From positions 2,343,992 through 2,407,991 of the forward strand of contig NZ_JAGYPJ010000001.1 of assembly GCF_018343695.1 (NCBI RefSeq): a DNA stretch of 64,000 nt, in the 5' to 3' direction. The DNA is from Lederbergia citrisecunda (GTDB lineage: Bacteria; Bacillota; Bacilli; Bacillales; Bacillaceae_C). This document shows positions 56,476 through 64,000 of the stretch, piece after piece. Below the pieces are notes generated by a model that was not told the origin of the DNA, made no database searches, and worked only from the letters and a program-made list of their open reading frames with translations. How positions within the stretch are numbered: the stretch's first letter is position 1; the number at the start of each line of letters is the position of its first letter. The position numbers were made by a program, and so were the translations under genes.

Positions 56476-57009
56476 TTATAGGAAAATAGCTCCGTAGACA
56501 AGCGCCCCAGCAATGACGTAGGCAGGATGAATTTTCCACTTTTCTAGTAGGAATAGGCTCGTTACCCCAATGATTATCGTATGGATATAACCCGATCCTT
56601 CCTTCGAAATCGAGCTGACGAAAAAATTTATGGTCATGATGCCAAGTAAGACCGCAATTGCGGGTCTTACTAACTGTGTCATTTTTTTCACTTGAGGAGA
56701 ATGCTTATATTTTAATAAAATGCCCAGCAAAGTAATCATCAGTATCATAGAAGGTGCAATCGTTGCAAAAAGAGCGACTATTGCTCCAAGCACACCACCT
56801 TGTTGATAGCCAATATAGCCAGCCATTTTTGTTGCAATCGGACCTGGTAAAGCGTTCCCTAGTGCAAGCATTTCACTAAATTCATGAACCGTCAGCCAAC
56901 CATACGTGTTGACCACTTCATTTTCTATGAGAGGAATAGAAGATGGACCTCCCCCATAACCAAGAATTCCCGGAATAAAAAACGCAAGGAAAATTTGCCA
57001 ATAAATCAT
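56476..57009 (-). CDS. Chromate transporter (CHR family), second half-size subunit
   Basis: This 177-residue membrane protein is a short CHR protein: FFIPGILGYGGGPSSIPLIE near the N terminus and LGNALPGPIATKMAGYIGY (about 50-70) are family signatures, with about five to six helices. Half-size CHR proteins work in pairs. Its start overlaps the partner stop by four bases (ATGA). Real substrate (chromate or sulfate-like anions) is not shown by sequence. Confidence 0.88.
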   Translation of the reverse strand: MIYWQIFLAFFIPGILGYGGGPSSIPLIENEVVNTYGWLTVHEFSEMLALGNALPGPIATKMAGYIGYQQGGVLGAIVALFATIAPSMILMITLLGILLKYKHSPQVKKMTQLVRPAIAVLLGIMTINFFVSSISKEGSGYIHTIIIGVTSLFLLEKWKIHPAYVIAGALVYGAIFL

Positions 57010-57572
57010 GATTGGCCTCCTTTCACTTCGCTTTTCTTCTTTTTACTTCCTATAACAAAGGCTGTAATAAGGAGAGCAGCAATCAATATTCCTGGATGAA
57101 TATGTAAAAACTCCAATACGAAGACACTGATCAAAATAAGGACAAAAGCCCAAAGCCATCCGAGCCCTTTTTTTGATTTTACGATAAAATCCCATGCCAA
57201 AACACCGAGCATCACACCAGCTACTGGTAACACAGCTTTAGACATGCCTGCTACCCAGGGTTTATCCTTATGCGTCGATAGAAGTGTTAAAAATAAAATC
57301 ATTAGAACGACAGTAGGAACGGCGGTTGCGAATAACGCATTCATCATTCCCCAGAATCCACCGACTCTCCAGCCGATGTATCCTGCCATCTTTGTATTAA
57401 TCGGTCCCGGTAAAGCATTCGCCAATGCCAATACATCTGAAAACTCTTCGTCATTCATCCATTTAAATACAAGCACAACTTCTCTATGAACAAGGGGAAT
57501 AGCTGATGGCCCTCCTCCAAATCCAAGAATGCCTGAACGAAAAAAAGCAATAAAAATATCTTTTTGTTTCAT
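57006..57572 (-). CDS. Chromate transporter (CHR family), first half-size subunit
   Basis: This 188-residue protein mirrors its neighbour: FFRSGILGFGGGPSAIPLVH and LANALPGPINTKMAGYIGW are present, with about six helices and a basic C-terminal tail (SKKKKSEVKGG). The two short CHR proteins resemble the B. subtilis YwrB/YwrA pair, which also lies near ywrD; the ggt-like gene upstream here agrees with that. Confidence 0.88.
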   Translation of the reverse strand: MKQKDIFIAFFRSGILGFGGGPSAIPLVHREVVLVFKWMNDEEFSDVLALANALPGPINTKMAGYIGWRVGGFWGMMNALFATAVPTVVLMILFLTLLSTHKDKPWVAGMSKAVLPVAGVMLGVLAWDFIVKSKKGLGWLWAFVLILISVFVLEFLHIHPGILIAALLITAFVIGSKKKKSEVKGGQS

Positions 57573-57641
57573 TACGTAAAACCGCCTTTTTATAATTGAC
57601 GCAAATTTAATTCTACTATGTAAGGAAACAATAGAAAAGCT

Positions 57642-57675
57642 AATAAGGATAAAAGCAGTCGCTTTTATCCTTATT
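57642..57675. terminator. Hairpin between the ggt-like and chromate genes
   Basis: A perfect 15-bp inverted repeat (AATAAGGATAAAAGC / GCTTTTATCCTTATT, 4-nt loop). T residues follow more strongly on the plus strand; on the minus strand it is followed by AGCTTTTCT, so termination of the ggt-like transcript is possible. Confidence 0.6.
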
Positions 57676-57759
57676 TTTTACTTTATTTACTTGTAAGTTG
57701 ATTTGATCCAACCAACATAGTGGCAAAATTAATAGTGGGCTTTACCTAAAAATATTACT

Positions 57760-59370
57760 TTACCAAACTGCGATGCTACCGTCAGCTCGTGGCTCCGTTC
57801 CACCTGATAGTATTCCGGTTTCAGGGTCCCTGCATATTATTTGACCTCTTCCGAACATCCCAGAATCGACCGCACGTTGGACGATATGACCTTTTCGCAC
57901 TAAAGCTTTAGCAATATGATCAGGGAATTGCGGTTCGACCTCGATGACTTTTTCTTTAATCCATCTCCATCTAGGAGCATCCAATGCAGCTTGTGGATTC
58001 AATATGAAATCGACCAAGTTCATGACGACTTGTACATGAGCTTGTGGTTGAATCATTCCACACATTACGCCGAATGGCCCAACGGGTTCATTTTCCTTCG
58101 TAATAAACCCTGGAATGATTGTATGGAATGTTTTCTTCCCGCCTTCTAATGCATTATGATGATTTGGATCTAAAGAAAATCCACTGCCCCTGTTTTGCAA
58201 ACAGATTCCAGTACCTGGAACAACAACGCCAGAACCAAAGTCTCCCGCATGACTTTGAATAAAAGAAACCATGTTGCCTTCTTGGTCTGCAGTAGCTAAA
58301 TAAACTGTCCCCCCTGGAACAGGTTCTCCAGCTTCAGGAAGAATCGCTTGGTCATTAATAAGAGCCCGTCTAACCGCAGCATATTGTTCAGAAAGCAATT
58401 CTTCTTCCGTCACTTTCATGCTTTTCGGGTCGGTGATATATTTTAATCCATCTACATACGCTAATTTTACAGCTTCAATTTGCTTATGATATGTTTCTAC
58501 GGAATCTTTTGCAGAAAAATCAAAATCTTTCAACATCTGCAGTGCCATTAAGGCAACAATACCTTGTCCATTCGGAGGAATCTCCCATACATCGTAGCCT
58601 CTATAATTGACACTAATTGGTTGTACCCACTCTGGCTCATAGGCAGCAAGATCTTCCTTCGATAAAAACCCATTATATTTTGCCACACATTGAGCGATTT
58701 TTTCCGCTAGTTCTCCTCGATAAAAGGCTTCTCCATCTGTTTCAGCAATGGCTTCTAATGTGCGGGCATGATCTGGAGACTTCCAAATCTCACCTATTTC
58801 AGGAGCTCTACCATTCGGAGCAAATACGTTAAACCATTCTTGGAATTCATCGCCTTTGTACTGTTCAGTGTATTCATGATAACGGATATCCCAAAACTTT
58901 CCGATCTCTGATGATACCGGAAAACCGTCACGAGCATACTCAATGGCCGGCTTTAATACTTCCGTTAAAGGAAGTTTTCCAAAGCGTTTCGATAGCGCTA
59001 CCCAAGAAGCAGGTGTACCAGGAACGGTGATAGGCAATACACCTATTCCAGGCATATGATCATGCCCCATCGCTTTTACTTTTTCAATCGAAATACTTTT
59101 TGGGGCAGGACCACTTGCATTCAGTCCATGCAATTCCCCTTTCGTCCACACAAGTACGAAAGAATCCCCGCCAATACTTGTTGAATTCGGTTCAACGACC
59201 GTTAAGCATGCGGCCGTTGCTATTGCTGCATCTATGGCATTTCCACCTTGTTGCATTATCCTCAAACCAGCTTGAGCCGCTAGCGGTTGAGTTGTACCGA
59301 CCATCCCCTTCTGACCATGGACCGTCATTCTTTGCGAAGAGTAAGGATAATATTGATGATCTGTCTTCAT
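57760..59370 (-). CDS. ywrD: Gamma-glutamyltransferase-like Ntn hydrolase (YwrD-type)
   Basis: This 536-residue protein self-cleaves ahead of a catalytic Thr, here about residue 355 in GGTVYLATADQEGNMVSFIQ. QNRGSGFSLDPNHHNALEGG and the FHTIIPGF block follow the YwrD/cephalosporin-acylase-like branch, rather than the TTH motif of classic GGT. No signal peptide is seen, so it is probably cytosolic. The frame opens at TTG; ATG two codons later, 8 bases after GGGAG, is preferred. Activity on gamma-glutamyl compounds is inferred. Confidence 0.88.
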   Translation of the reverse strand: MKTDHQYYPYSSQRMTVHGQKGMVGTTQPLAAQAGLRIMQQGGNAIDAAIATAACLTVVEPNSTSIGGDSFVLVWTKGELHGLNASGPAPKSISIEKVKAMGHDHMPGIGVLPITVPGTPASWVALSKRFGKLPLTEVLKPAIEYARDGFPVSSEIGKFWDIRYHEYTEQYKGDEFQEWFNVFAPNGRAPEIGEIWKSPDHARTLEAIAETDGEAFYRGELAEKIAQCVAKYNGFLSKEDLAAYEPEWVQPISVNYRGYDVWEIPPNGQGIVALMALQMLKDFDFSAKDSVETYHKQIEAVKLAYVDGLKYITDPKSMKVTEEELLSEQYAAVRRALINDQAILPEAGEPVPGGTVYLATADQEGNMVSFIQSHAGDFGSGVVVPGTGICLQNRGSGFSLDPNHHNALEGGKKTFHTIIPGFITKENEPVGPFGVMCGMIQPQAHVQVVMNLVDFILNPQAALDAPRWRWIKEKVIEVEPQFPDHIAKALVRKGHIVQRAVDSGMFGRGQIICRDPETGILSGGTEPRADGSIAVW

Positions 59371-59529
59371 ATACAATTCTCCCTAGTAAATATTTTTTTC
59401 TTTTTCATACCCCAGTTTTATCTAAATGTTTGTAGGCATCCCTGCTTCAAACAAATAGTATGTAAGCCCTTACGATAATTCTAAATTATTGGATTATTTT
59501 TTTCTACAAAAACTTTTATTACATTCAAA

Positions 59530-59558
59530 AAGCACGCAGCCATTGTAACTGCGTGCTT
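59530..59558 (-). terminator. Terminator of hpf
   Basis: On the minus strand AAGCACGCAG / CTGCGTGCTT (10 bp, 9-nt loop) is followed by TTT. It lies just past the hpf stop. Confidence 0.85.
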
Positions 59559-59569
59559 GTTCAACTTGA

Positions 59570-60124
59570 TTAGTTAGTTTCAATTAATCCATATTTACCG
59601 TCTTTTCTACGGTATACAATGTTGGTTCCATCAGTTTCCGCATCTGTGTAAATGAAGAAACTGTGACCGAGCATGTTCATTTGAAGAACTGCTTCTTCAC
59701 TGTCCATTGGCTTTAAATCAAAGCGCTTTGTGCGGACAATGGTCATTTCATCGTCGTCTTCTTCAAAATTTGCGGCTCCGTTAACATTCGTATTGAAAAA
59801 TTCATTCACATTTCCTTTTTCACGGAATTTACGATTTACTTTCGTTTTATGTTTACGAATTTGTCTTTCAAGTTTATCAACAATTAGGTCAATTGCCGCG
59901 TACATATCGTTATTTACTTCTTCTGCACGTAGCGTTAATTGTGGAATCGGAATTGTAATTTCAACTTTAGATCTTTTATCAGGATTCACCTTTAAGTTTA
60001 CATGAACATTTGCTTCAGGAGTTTCATTAAAGTAACGCTCTAGTTTTCCAACTTTCTTTTCTACATGATCACGAATGGCTTCTGTGACCTCGATGTTTTC
60101 ACCACGAATTTGGAAGTTCAGCAT
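59570..60124 (-). CDS. hpf: Long ribosome hibernation-promoting factor
   Basis: This 184-residue protein has the N-terminal S30AE ribosome-binding domain ([20 protein letters not shown] onward, to about 100) and the C-terminal dimerisation domain ([20 protein letters not shown], about 125-182). It joins 70S ribosomes into inactive 100S dimers in stress and stationary phase. The position between secA and fliT matches B. subtilis yvyD/hpf, except for the inserted chromate and ywrD genes. Confidence 0.96.
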   Translation of the reverse strand: MLNFQIRGENIEVTEAIRDHVEKKVGKLERYFNETPEANVHVNLKVNPDKRSKVEITIPIPQLTLRAEEVNNDMYAAIDLIVDKLERQIRKHKTKVNRKFREKGNVNEFFNTNVNGAANFEEDDDEMTIVRTKRFDLKPMDSEEAVLQMNMLGHSFFIYTDAETDGTNIVYRRKDGKYGLIETN

Positions 60125-60236
60125 ATATAACTCCTCCTTTTATAATGCTATGTTTATATATTTCTATACAAAACTTAAAAATCCTTCCTGTTTTCTATAA
60201 AAATTTTGTCGAATACGTGAAATTTGGCATATTCCT

Positions 60237-60584
60237 TTACTTTCTTTTATCGTAAAAGATACCGTCGAGTTGTTCAGTTGCTGCGTAAGGATTTGTGTAT
60301 CGTTCTGCTGATATCTTTCTCTGTTCCAATCCATTCATATCTCTTTGAATGTCCATCTGGATTTTTTTTAATTGACTCGTCATTACCTTATCCAAGATGA
60401 TTAAGTTTTTCCCAGCTATTTGCTCTTCCGTAGAAAATGGCTTGTTAATCTTGGACAGCCATTCTGAACGCATACCTAACAAACGCTCAATCTCACTGAT
60501 GACTTCATCTCGTTCGGTAGAACTTGATTTAGACAGAGAAATGATTTCTTTCGTGATTTCCACGCATTTTTCGACAGCGTTCAT
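60237..60584 (-). CDS. fliT: Flagellar chaperone FliT-like
   Basis: This 115-residue helical protein follows fliS and has the size and helix pattern of FliT, which chaperones the cap protein FliD. Sequence motifs are weak, so the call rests on position. ATG 60584 shares its A with the fliS TGA stop (TGATG), implying translational coupling; the longer frame is rejected. Confidence 0.75.
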   Translation of the reverse strand: MNAVEKCVEITKEIISLSKSSSTERDEVISEIERLLGMRSEWLSKINKPFSTEEQIAGKNLIILDKVMTSQLKKIQMDIQRDMNGLEQRKISAERYTNPYAATEQLDGIFYDKRK

Positions 60585-60988
60585 CAAACCCCATTGCCTC
60601 CAACCGCATGTTGCATCTGGCGGTTCATTTGAATGGCCTGTTTCCAAGTATCACGGAATTCAGTTATGAGTTCTTCAACTTCCTTCAGTTTTTCCAAGTC
60701 ATTATGAATATTCACTTCAATAAGACTACGATTTGCATAATCATAAAGAGCCATCATATTTTTAGAAATCTCCATATCCATGTTTAAGGTCACCATTAAT
60801 TCTGTAACAATGTTTTGTGCCTTTTGGATATTCGTATTTTTCACTTCAATGTCCTTGGCTTCAATAGCCACTTTCGCCAAGTTAATAAACTTTAAACAAC
60901 CATTGTAAAGCATTAGCGTGAGCTCACCTGGTGATGCAGTCGTGACGGCATTTGTACGATAAGCTTGATATGGATTAGCGCTTGCCAC
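60584..60988 (-). CDS. fliS: Flagellin chaperone FliS
   Basis: This 134-residue helical chaperone binds flagellin before export. NPYQAYRTNAVTTASPGELT and LMLYNGCLKFI near the start are diagnostic. The longest frame begins three codons upstream; AAGGAG lies 8 bases before a GTG that yields (M)ASANPYQAY, the family N terminus. Confidence 0.94.
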   Translation of the reverse strand: MASANPYQAYRTNAVTTASPGELTLMLYNGCLKFINLAKVAIEAKDIEVKNTNIQKAQNIVTELMVTLNMDMEISKNMMALYDYANRSLIEVNIHNDLEKLKEVEELITEFRDTWKQAIQMNRQMQHAVGGNGV

Positions 60989-61050
60989 TTCATTCACTCC
61001 TTATTTGTAAGGACTTTTATCTCTTCCTATTATCTCATAAAGCTTGTTTA

Positions 61051-63168
61051 TTAGCCCCCAAATTGTTGCCATAAATAATTGGATTGTTCATTAGCTCGTT
61101 GAATCGCTTTCTCCATTGCGGTAAATTGTTTCCAATAGCGTTCCTCTGTCAATTTCATTTTTTGCTCAAAACGAGTAATTCCTTTAGACACATTATCAAG
61201 CTCACGACCAATCGTGAACTGCTGATTTGTAGAAGTGGCACGTCCGGCTTTTTCTTGTAATTTTTTCATCGTAGCGTCAACCGTGTCATATAGTCTATGC
61301 ACGACTCCCCGATCAGATGTCGTTCCATCGCCACGGAATAAGTTTTCAACGGATTGTGGGTCTTTCTCAAGCGCTTCTTTTAGCTTAGCTTCATCGATTT
61401 CCAGCTTTCCACCTTCCAAATAATTGGCGGTCGTTTTAATGCCGATACTCGCAAGCTGTTTAAATAAACCATTTGTTTCAATCACGCTGGACATGTCTAT
61501 TCTCATACTGGATAAAACACTAGAAAGAACTGAATCTCCTTTGAGTAATCCACTTCTTGCCATCTCTTCCCATTTTTCCTGTTGCTTCTCAGATAATCCT
61601 TCACGTTCATCATCCGTTAATGGCTTATAACTACGGTAGCGATCCTCATTTAACTTACCATTAATCTCAGCAATTAATTCATTATATTGTGTGACGAATG
61701 CTTTTATATTTTCGAATACTTGGTTTGTGTCGTTGCCAACTGAGATAGAAACTGGTTGTGCACCAGCAGTTTCTTTAAAAGTTTGTTTGAGTGTAAACGT
61801 GACACCGCTCATTTCGAAGGTGTTAGTGTTTCTTTGAGTCTCTAATCCATTGATTGTAAAAATGGCGTTTTGACCAGCAGTTTCATATCCAGAGTCATTA
61901 TCGAATTTCAACACCCCGGTCATAAACTGGCCATTAACATTAATTTGTTTTTTTCCTTCTTCATCATACGCGCCAGTTTCTTTACGAGTCAAGGTTACTT
62001 GATCAGTAAAAGAATCATAATACATTGTTACGCCAGCAGTGGATTCGTTCACTTTTCGAATAACACTGTTTAAGGTGTCATTTTCGGTCATAAAGATTTT
62101 TTCGTTTACTTCGCCTTTCGATGTCTGGGTCTGGATATCGAATGATGCGAAATTTTGTGTATAGGTGATTTCAATTTTAGCTCCTGGTGGAACACCATCC
62201 TTAAATTGTTCATCCTCTTCATCAAATCGGATAGCTCCAGTAGTTGGATTTATTTTACCAAGTTGTCGACTACCTTCCATTAGGTAATAAAAACCATCTT
62301 CGTCGTCAACTGAATTCCCTATGCTTAAATTTAGAGTTGTTTCCTCCTCTCCATCATTATCTTTCAATGTTACCTTTATCCCAAAAACATTGTCATTATT
62401 AATTGGTCTTCCGAGATTAATAGCTTTAAGAGGTACATCATTTCCTACATTAATCTCCTGGGTTTTCTTATCAAGCGCATAATCTACTTTCACAGTTGCA
62501 TTTTTTGGTAGAGCTGCTCCAAACCTCAAATTCCCGTTTTCATCAACTGCAACTTCATTTTCATCTAAAATTTGTTTTGAATCCAAAACCGCCTTATATG
62601 ATTTCCCATTTACTTTCACATTAATTTGGGGATTGTCTTTTATATTTGGGGAATCCCCTTCTAAAAACTTTATCTTGTTATCTTCTTTAAGATCTAATTT
62701 CAAAGTAGTGAAATTATCTTCTTTTACATTGATTGTCTGGCTATCAACTACTCCTACATCCCATTTTATTGCAGTTCCAAATTGTTGGCTTTTAAGGCTT
62801 TTATTTGGATCAATTTTTTCTCCAGTAGAAACTTTCCCAGTATTTTTCATAACGGCTGCACTCGCCAACTGCTTCACCTCAGAAATCGAATACGAAGCCT
62901 GTGAAGCCCCACTCGTCACCGTAGCTGAAACGAATGAATCATTAGAAGATGTTACCGTTCTCGAACGGTAATTTGTCGTTAGTTTCAAATTTGAAAGTTT
63001 GTCCCTAAATGACAACAGTTTTGTATTTAGTGAACGGTAGTCGTCACGCTGCCATTCAAGGATTTGCTTTTTTTGTTTTAATTTATCAAGTGGCATGCGT
63101 TCTGCTTTCATTAAATTTTTGACCATGCTTTCAATGTCCATACCACTTGCAAGTCCTGCAATTCTCAT
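61051..63168 (-). CDS. fliD: Flagellar hook-associated protein 2 (filament cap) FliD
   Basis: This 705-residue protein caps the filament and helps flagellin subunits assemble. The FliD_N block starts MRIAGLASGMDIESMVKNLM and KMKLTEERYWKQFTAMEKAI marks the C-terminal D0 coil. It is much longer than B. subtilis FliD (about 500), with an extra 200 or so residues around 130-345, probably enlarged exposed D2/D3 domains. GGAGG precedes the ATG. It is in the flaG-fliD-fliS-fliT cluster. Confidence 0.95.
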   Translation of the reverse strand: MRIAGLASGMDIESMVKNLMKAERMPLDKLKQKKQILEWQRDDYRSLNTKLLSFRDKLSNLKLTTNYRSRTVTSSNDSFVSATVTSGASQASYSISEVKQLASAAVMKNTGKVSTGEKIDPNKSLKSQQFGTAIKWDVGVVDSQTINVKEDNFTTLKLDLKEDNKIKFLEGDSPNIKDNPQINVKVNGKSYKAVLDSKQILDENEVAVDENGNLRFGAALPKNATVKVDYALDKKTQEINVGNDVPLKAINLGRPINNDNVFGIKVTLKDNDGEEETTLNLSIGNSVDDEDGFYYLMEGSRQLGKINPTTGAIRFDEEDEQFKDGVPPGAKIEITYTQNFASFDIQTQTSKGEVNEKIFMTENDTLNSVIRKVNESTAGVTMYYDSFTDQVTLTRKETGAYDEEGKKQINVNGQFMTGVLKFDNDSGYETAGQNAIFTINGLETQRNTNTFEMSGVTFTLKQTFKETAGAQPVSISVGNDTNQVFENIKAFVTQYNELIAEINGKLNEDRYRSYKPLTDDEREGLSEKQQEKWEEMARSGLLKGDSVLSSVLSSMRIDMSSVIETNGLFKQLASIGIKTTANYLEGGKLEIDEAKLKEALEKDPQSVENLFRGDGTTSDRGVVHRLYDTVDATMKKLQEKAGRATSTNQQFTIGRELDNVSKGITRFEQKMKLTEERYWKQFTAMEKAIQRANEQSNYLWQQFGG

Positions 63169-63278
63169 CTCTCATACCTCCATTCCACAACAATTGGTGG
63201 AGTTTTTTAGTTTAATAATCGTAGTGACCGCCAATTATATTGACTTCAACTTGTATACTTATTTTCTTAAAACCTGAG

Positions 63279-63644
63279 TTAAATCTTTTTATCGACCATT
63301 AACCCCAAATACTCGGTCATCGCTGCAAAAATATCAAGCATTCTTTTCGCAGGTATCTCTTTTACTACTTCATGAGTTACTTCATCGACAATTGTTACGT
63401 AGTATTCATTCAATTTATCGTGATACTGAAATTTCAAATGTGTGGTAGGTGAAGCTTGCAAAAAGTCATTCATGCTGTTGACTACTTTTTCTAATTGATT
63501 CATTGTAAGTGAATTAGATGACGAATGAGCTTTTTCTATATCCTGTGTCTGCCCTTGTGCCACACCTACTCCTTCAGCCCTGCTTACTACAGGCTCTTTA
63601 AAAGCCAGATTTACCGATAAACCTCCTCCAACCTGTCCTACCAT
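63279..63644 (-). CDS. flaG: FlaG family flagellar protein
   Basis: This 121-residue protein has the FlaG domain: a variable N terminus, then NDFLQASPTTHLKFQYHDKL and YYVTIVDEVTHEVVKEIPAK-like strands to the C terminus. FlaG proteins affect filament length. AGGGGAG precedes the ATG. It lies directly upstream of fliD as yvyC does in B. subtilis. Confidence 0.9.
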   Translation of the reverse strand: MVGQVGGGLSVNLAFKEPVVSRAEGVGVAQGQTQDIEKAHSSSNSLTMNQLEKVVNSMNDFLQASPTTHLKFQYHDKLNEYYVTIVDEVTHEVVKEIPAKRMLDIFAAMTEYLGLMVDKKI

Positions 63645-63711
63645 AGTTTTCTCCCCTTCATCCCAGTTTCAACATAATCTATTTTTAATATCGGCAATCT
63701 TTACCAATTGT

Positions 63712-64000
63712 TTAAGTGAACAGACGATTATTGTGTTTATAAATCATGTACTTTTGCATTCCTGTCGCATTGTCAAGAGATGTTTTGGCGTATGTTTCCG
63801 CTTTATCACGATTCCCTTTTTTCAATTCCAGTTCCGCCAACAACGCATGTTTCATCCATACTATTTCGATTTTCTCAGAGTTCTCTTCCGCTTTGTTAAA
63901 ATTACCTTCTTCAATTGAGACAATACCTTCATAATAATATAGAAACGGAAGTGGTTTTATCTCATTTATATACTTTTTCATTTCCGATAAATCTTTTTTA
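63712..64000 (-). CDS. C-terminal part of a TPR-like helical protein (cut by window edge)
   Basis: The minus-strand frame is open to the window edge (KKDLSEMKKYINEIKPLPFL ...) and ends at 63712. Helix-turn-helix repeats such as YYEGIVSIEEGNFNKAEENS and HALLAELELKKGNRDKAETY are TPR-like. The true start is outside the window. In B. subtilis hag lies upstream of flaG, so this is a different gene, possibly a flagellar-region accessory or glycosylation-related protein; that is a guess. Confidence 0.6.
   Translation of the reverse strand, partial: KKDLSEMKKYINEIKPLPFLYYYEGIVSIEEGNFNKAEENSEKIEIVWMKHALLAELELKKGNRDKAETYAKTSLDNATGMQKYMIYKHNNRLFT

Overview
The window looks like chromosome from a low-GC, spore-forming, motile member of the Bacillaceae. 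Gene order is largely that of the Bacillus subtilis trxB-yvcD / hprK-lgt-yvoD-ppaX-yvoF / yvlBD / csbA-uvrB-uvrA / minJ-ctpB / ftsE-ftsX / cccB / prfB / secA / hpf-fliT-fliS-fliD-flaG neighbourhood. Spore germination genes, a B. schlegelii-type 7Fe ferredoxin, a SAM-I riboswitch and RF2 frameshifting fit this. No rRNA, tRNA, phage module or CRISPR was seen. All identifications were made by reading sequence and translations; no database was searched.

Layout: 1-6.1 kb holds trxB (cut by the window edge), a TPR protein and the hprK operon for carbon-catabolite control and lipoprotein modification. 6.5-14 kb holds yvlB-yvlD, uvrA, uvrB, a DUF2164 gene and csbA. 14.3-15.9 kb is an MFS exporter with its MarR regulator. 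16.4-24.5 kb is a phosphate block, pstS-pstC-pstA-pstB-pstB-phoU followed by phoP-phoR, with a PHO box before pstS. 24.8-30 kb holds ferredoxin, csoR-copZ-copA for copper efflux, and the disulfide pair bdbD-bdbC. 30.2-38.2 kb holds a gerA-type germinant receptor operon, an S9 peptidase, two unrecognised paired genes and a carboxymuconolactone-decarboxylase-like protein. 38.4-53.7 kb covers cell-envelope and division genes (minJ, ctpB, cls, an M23 hydrolase with ftsX-ftsE), a SAM-riboswitch-controlled metY, a ResA-like/Lgt-like pair, cccB, a NERD protein and prfB. 53.8-64 kb holds secA, a two-gene chromate transporter, a gamma-glutamyltransferase, hpf and flagellar cap genes.

Most coding is on the minus strand. 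Start sites were moved from the longest reading frame where a Shine-Dalgarno sequence or family length argued for it; several starts are TTG or GTG.

The most unusual content is intergenic. Three separate gene-free stretches carry tandem arrays with a ~51-bp period, the best being eight copies at 41478-41886, each able to form a hairpin and arranged as a duplicated four-unit block. Three 19-bp sites of identical geometry (ATACC-N7-GGTAT type) lie before csoR, before copA and, unexpectedly, before bdbD, suggesting copper control of the disulfide pair. Hairpin-rich dispersed repeats beginning AAAAGCGCAAG or AAAAGCGGAAG occur at least four times. Several small decayed genes lie between conserved blocks.
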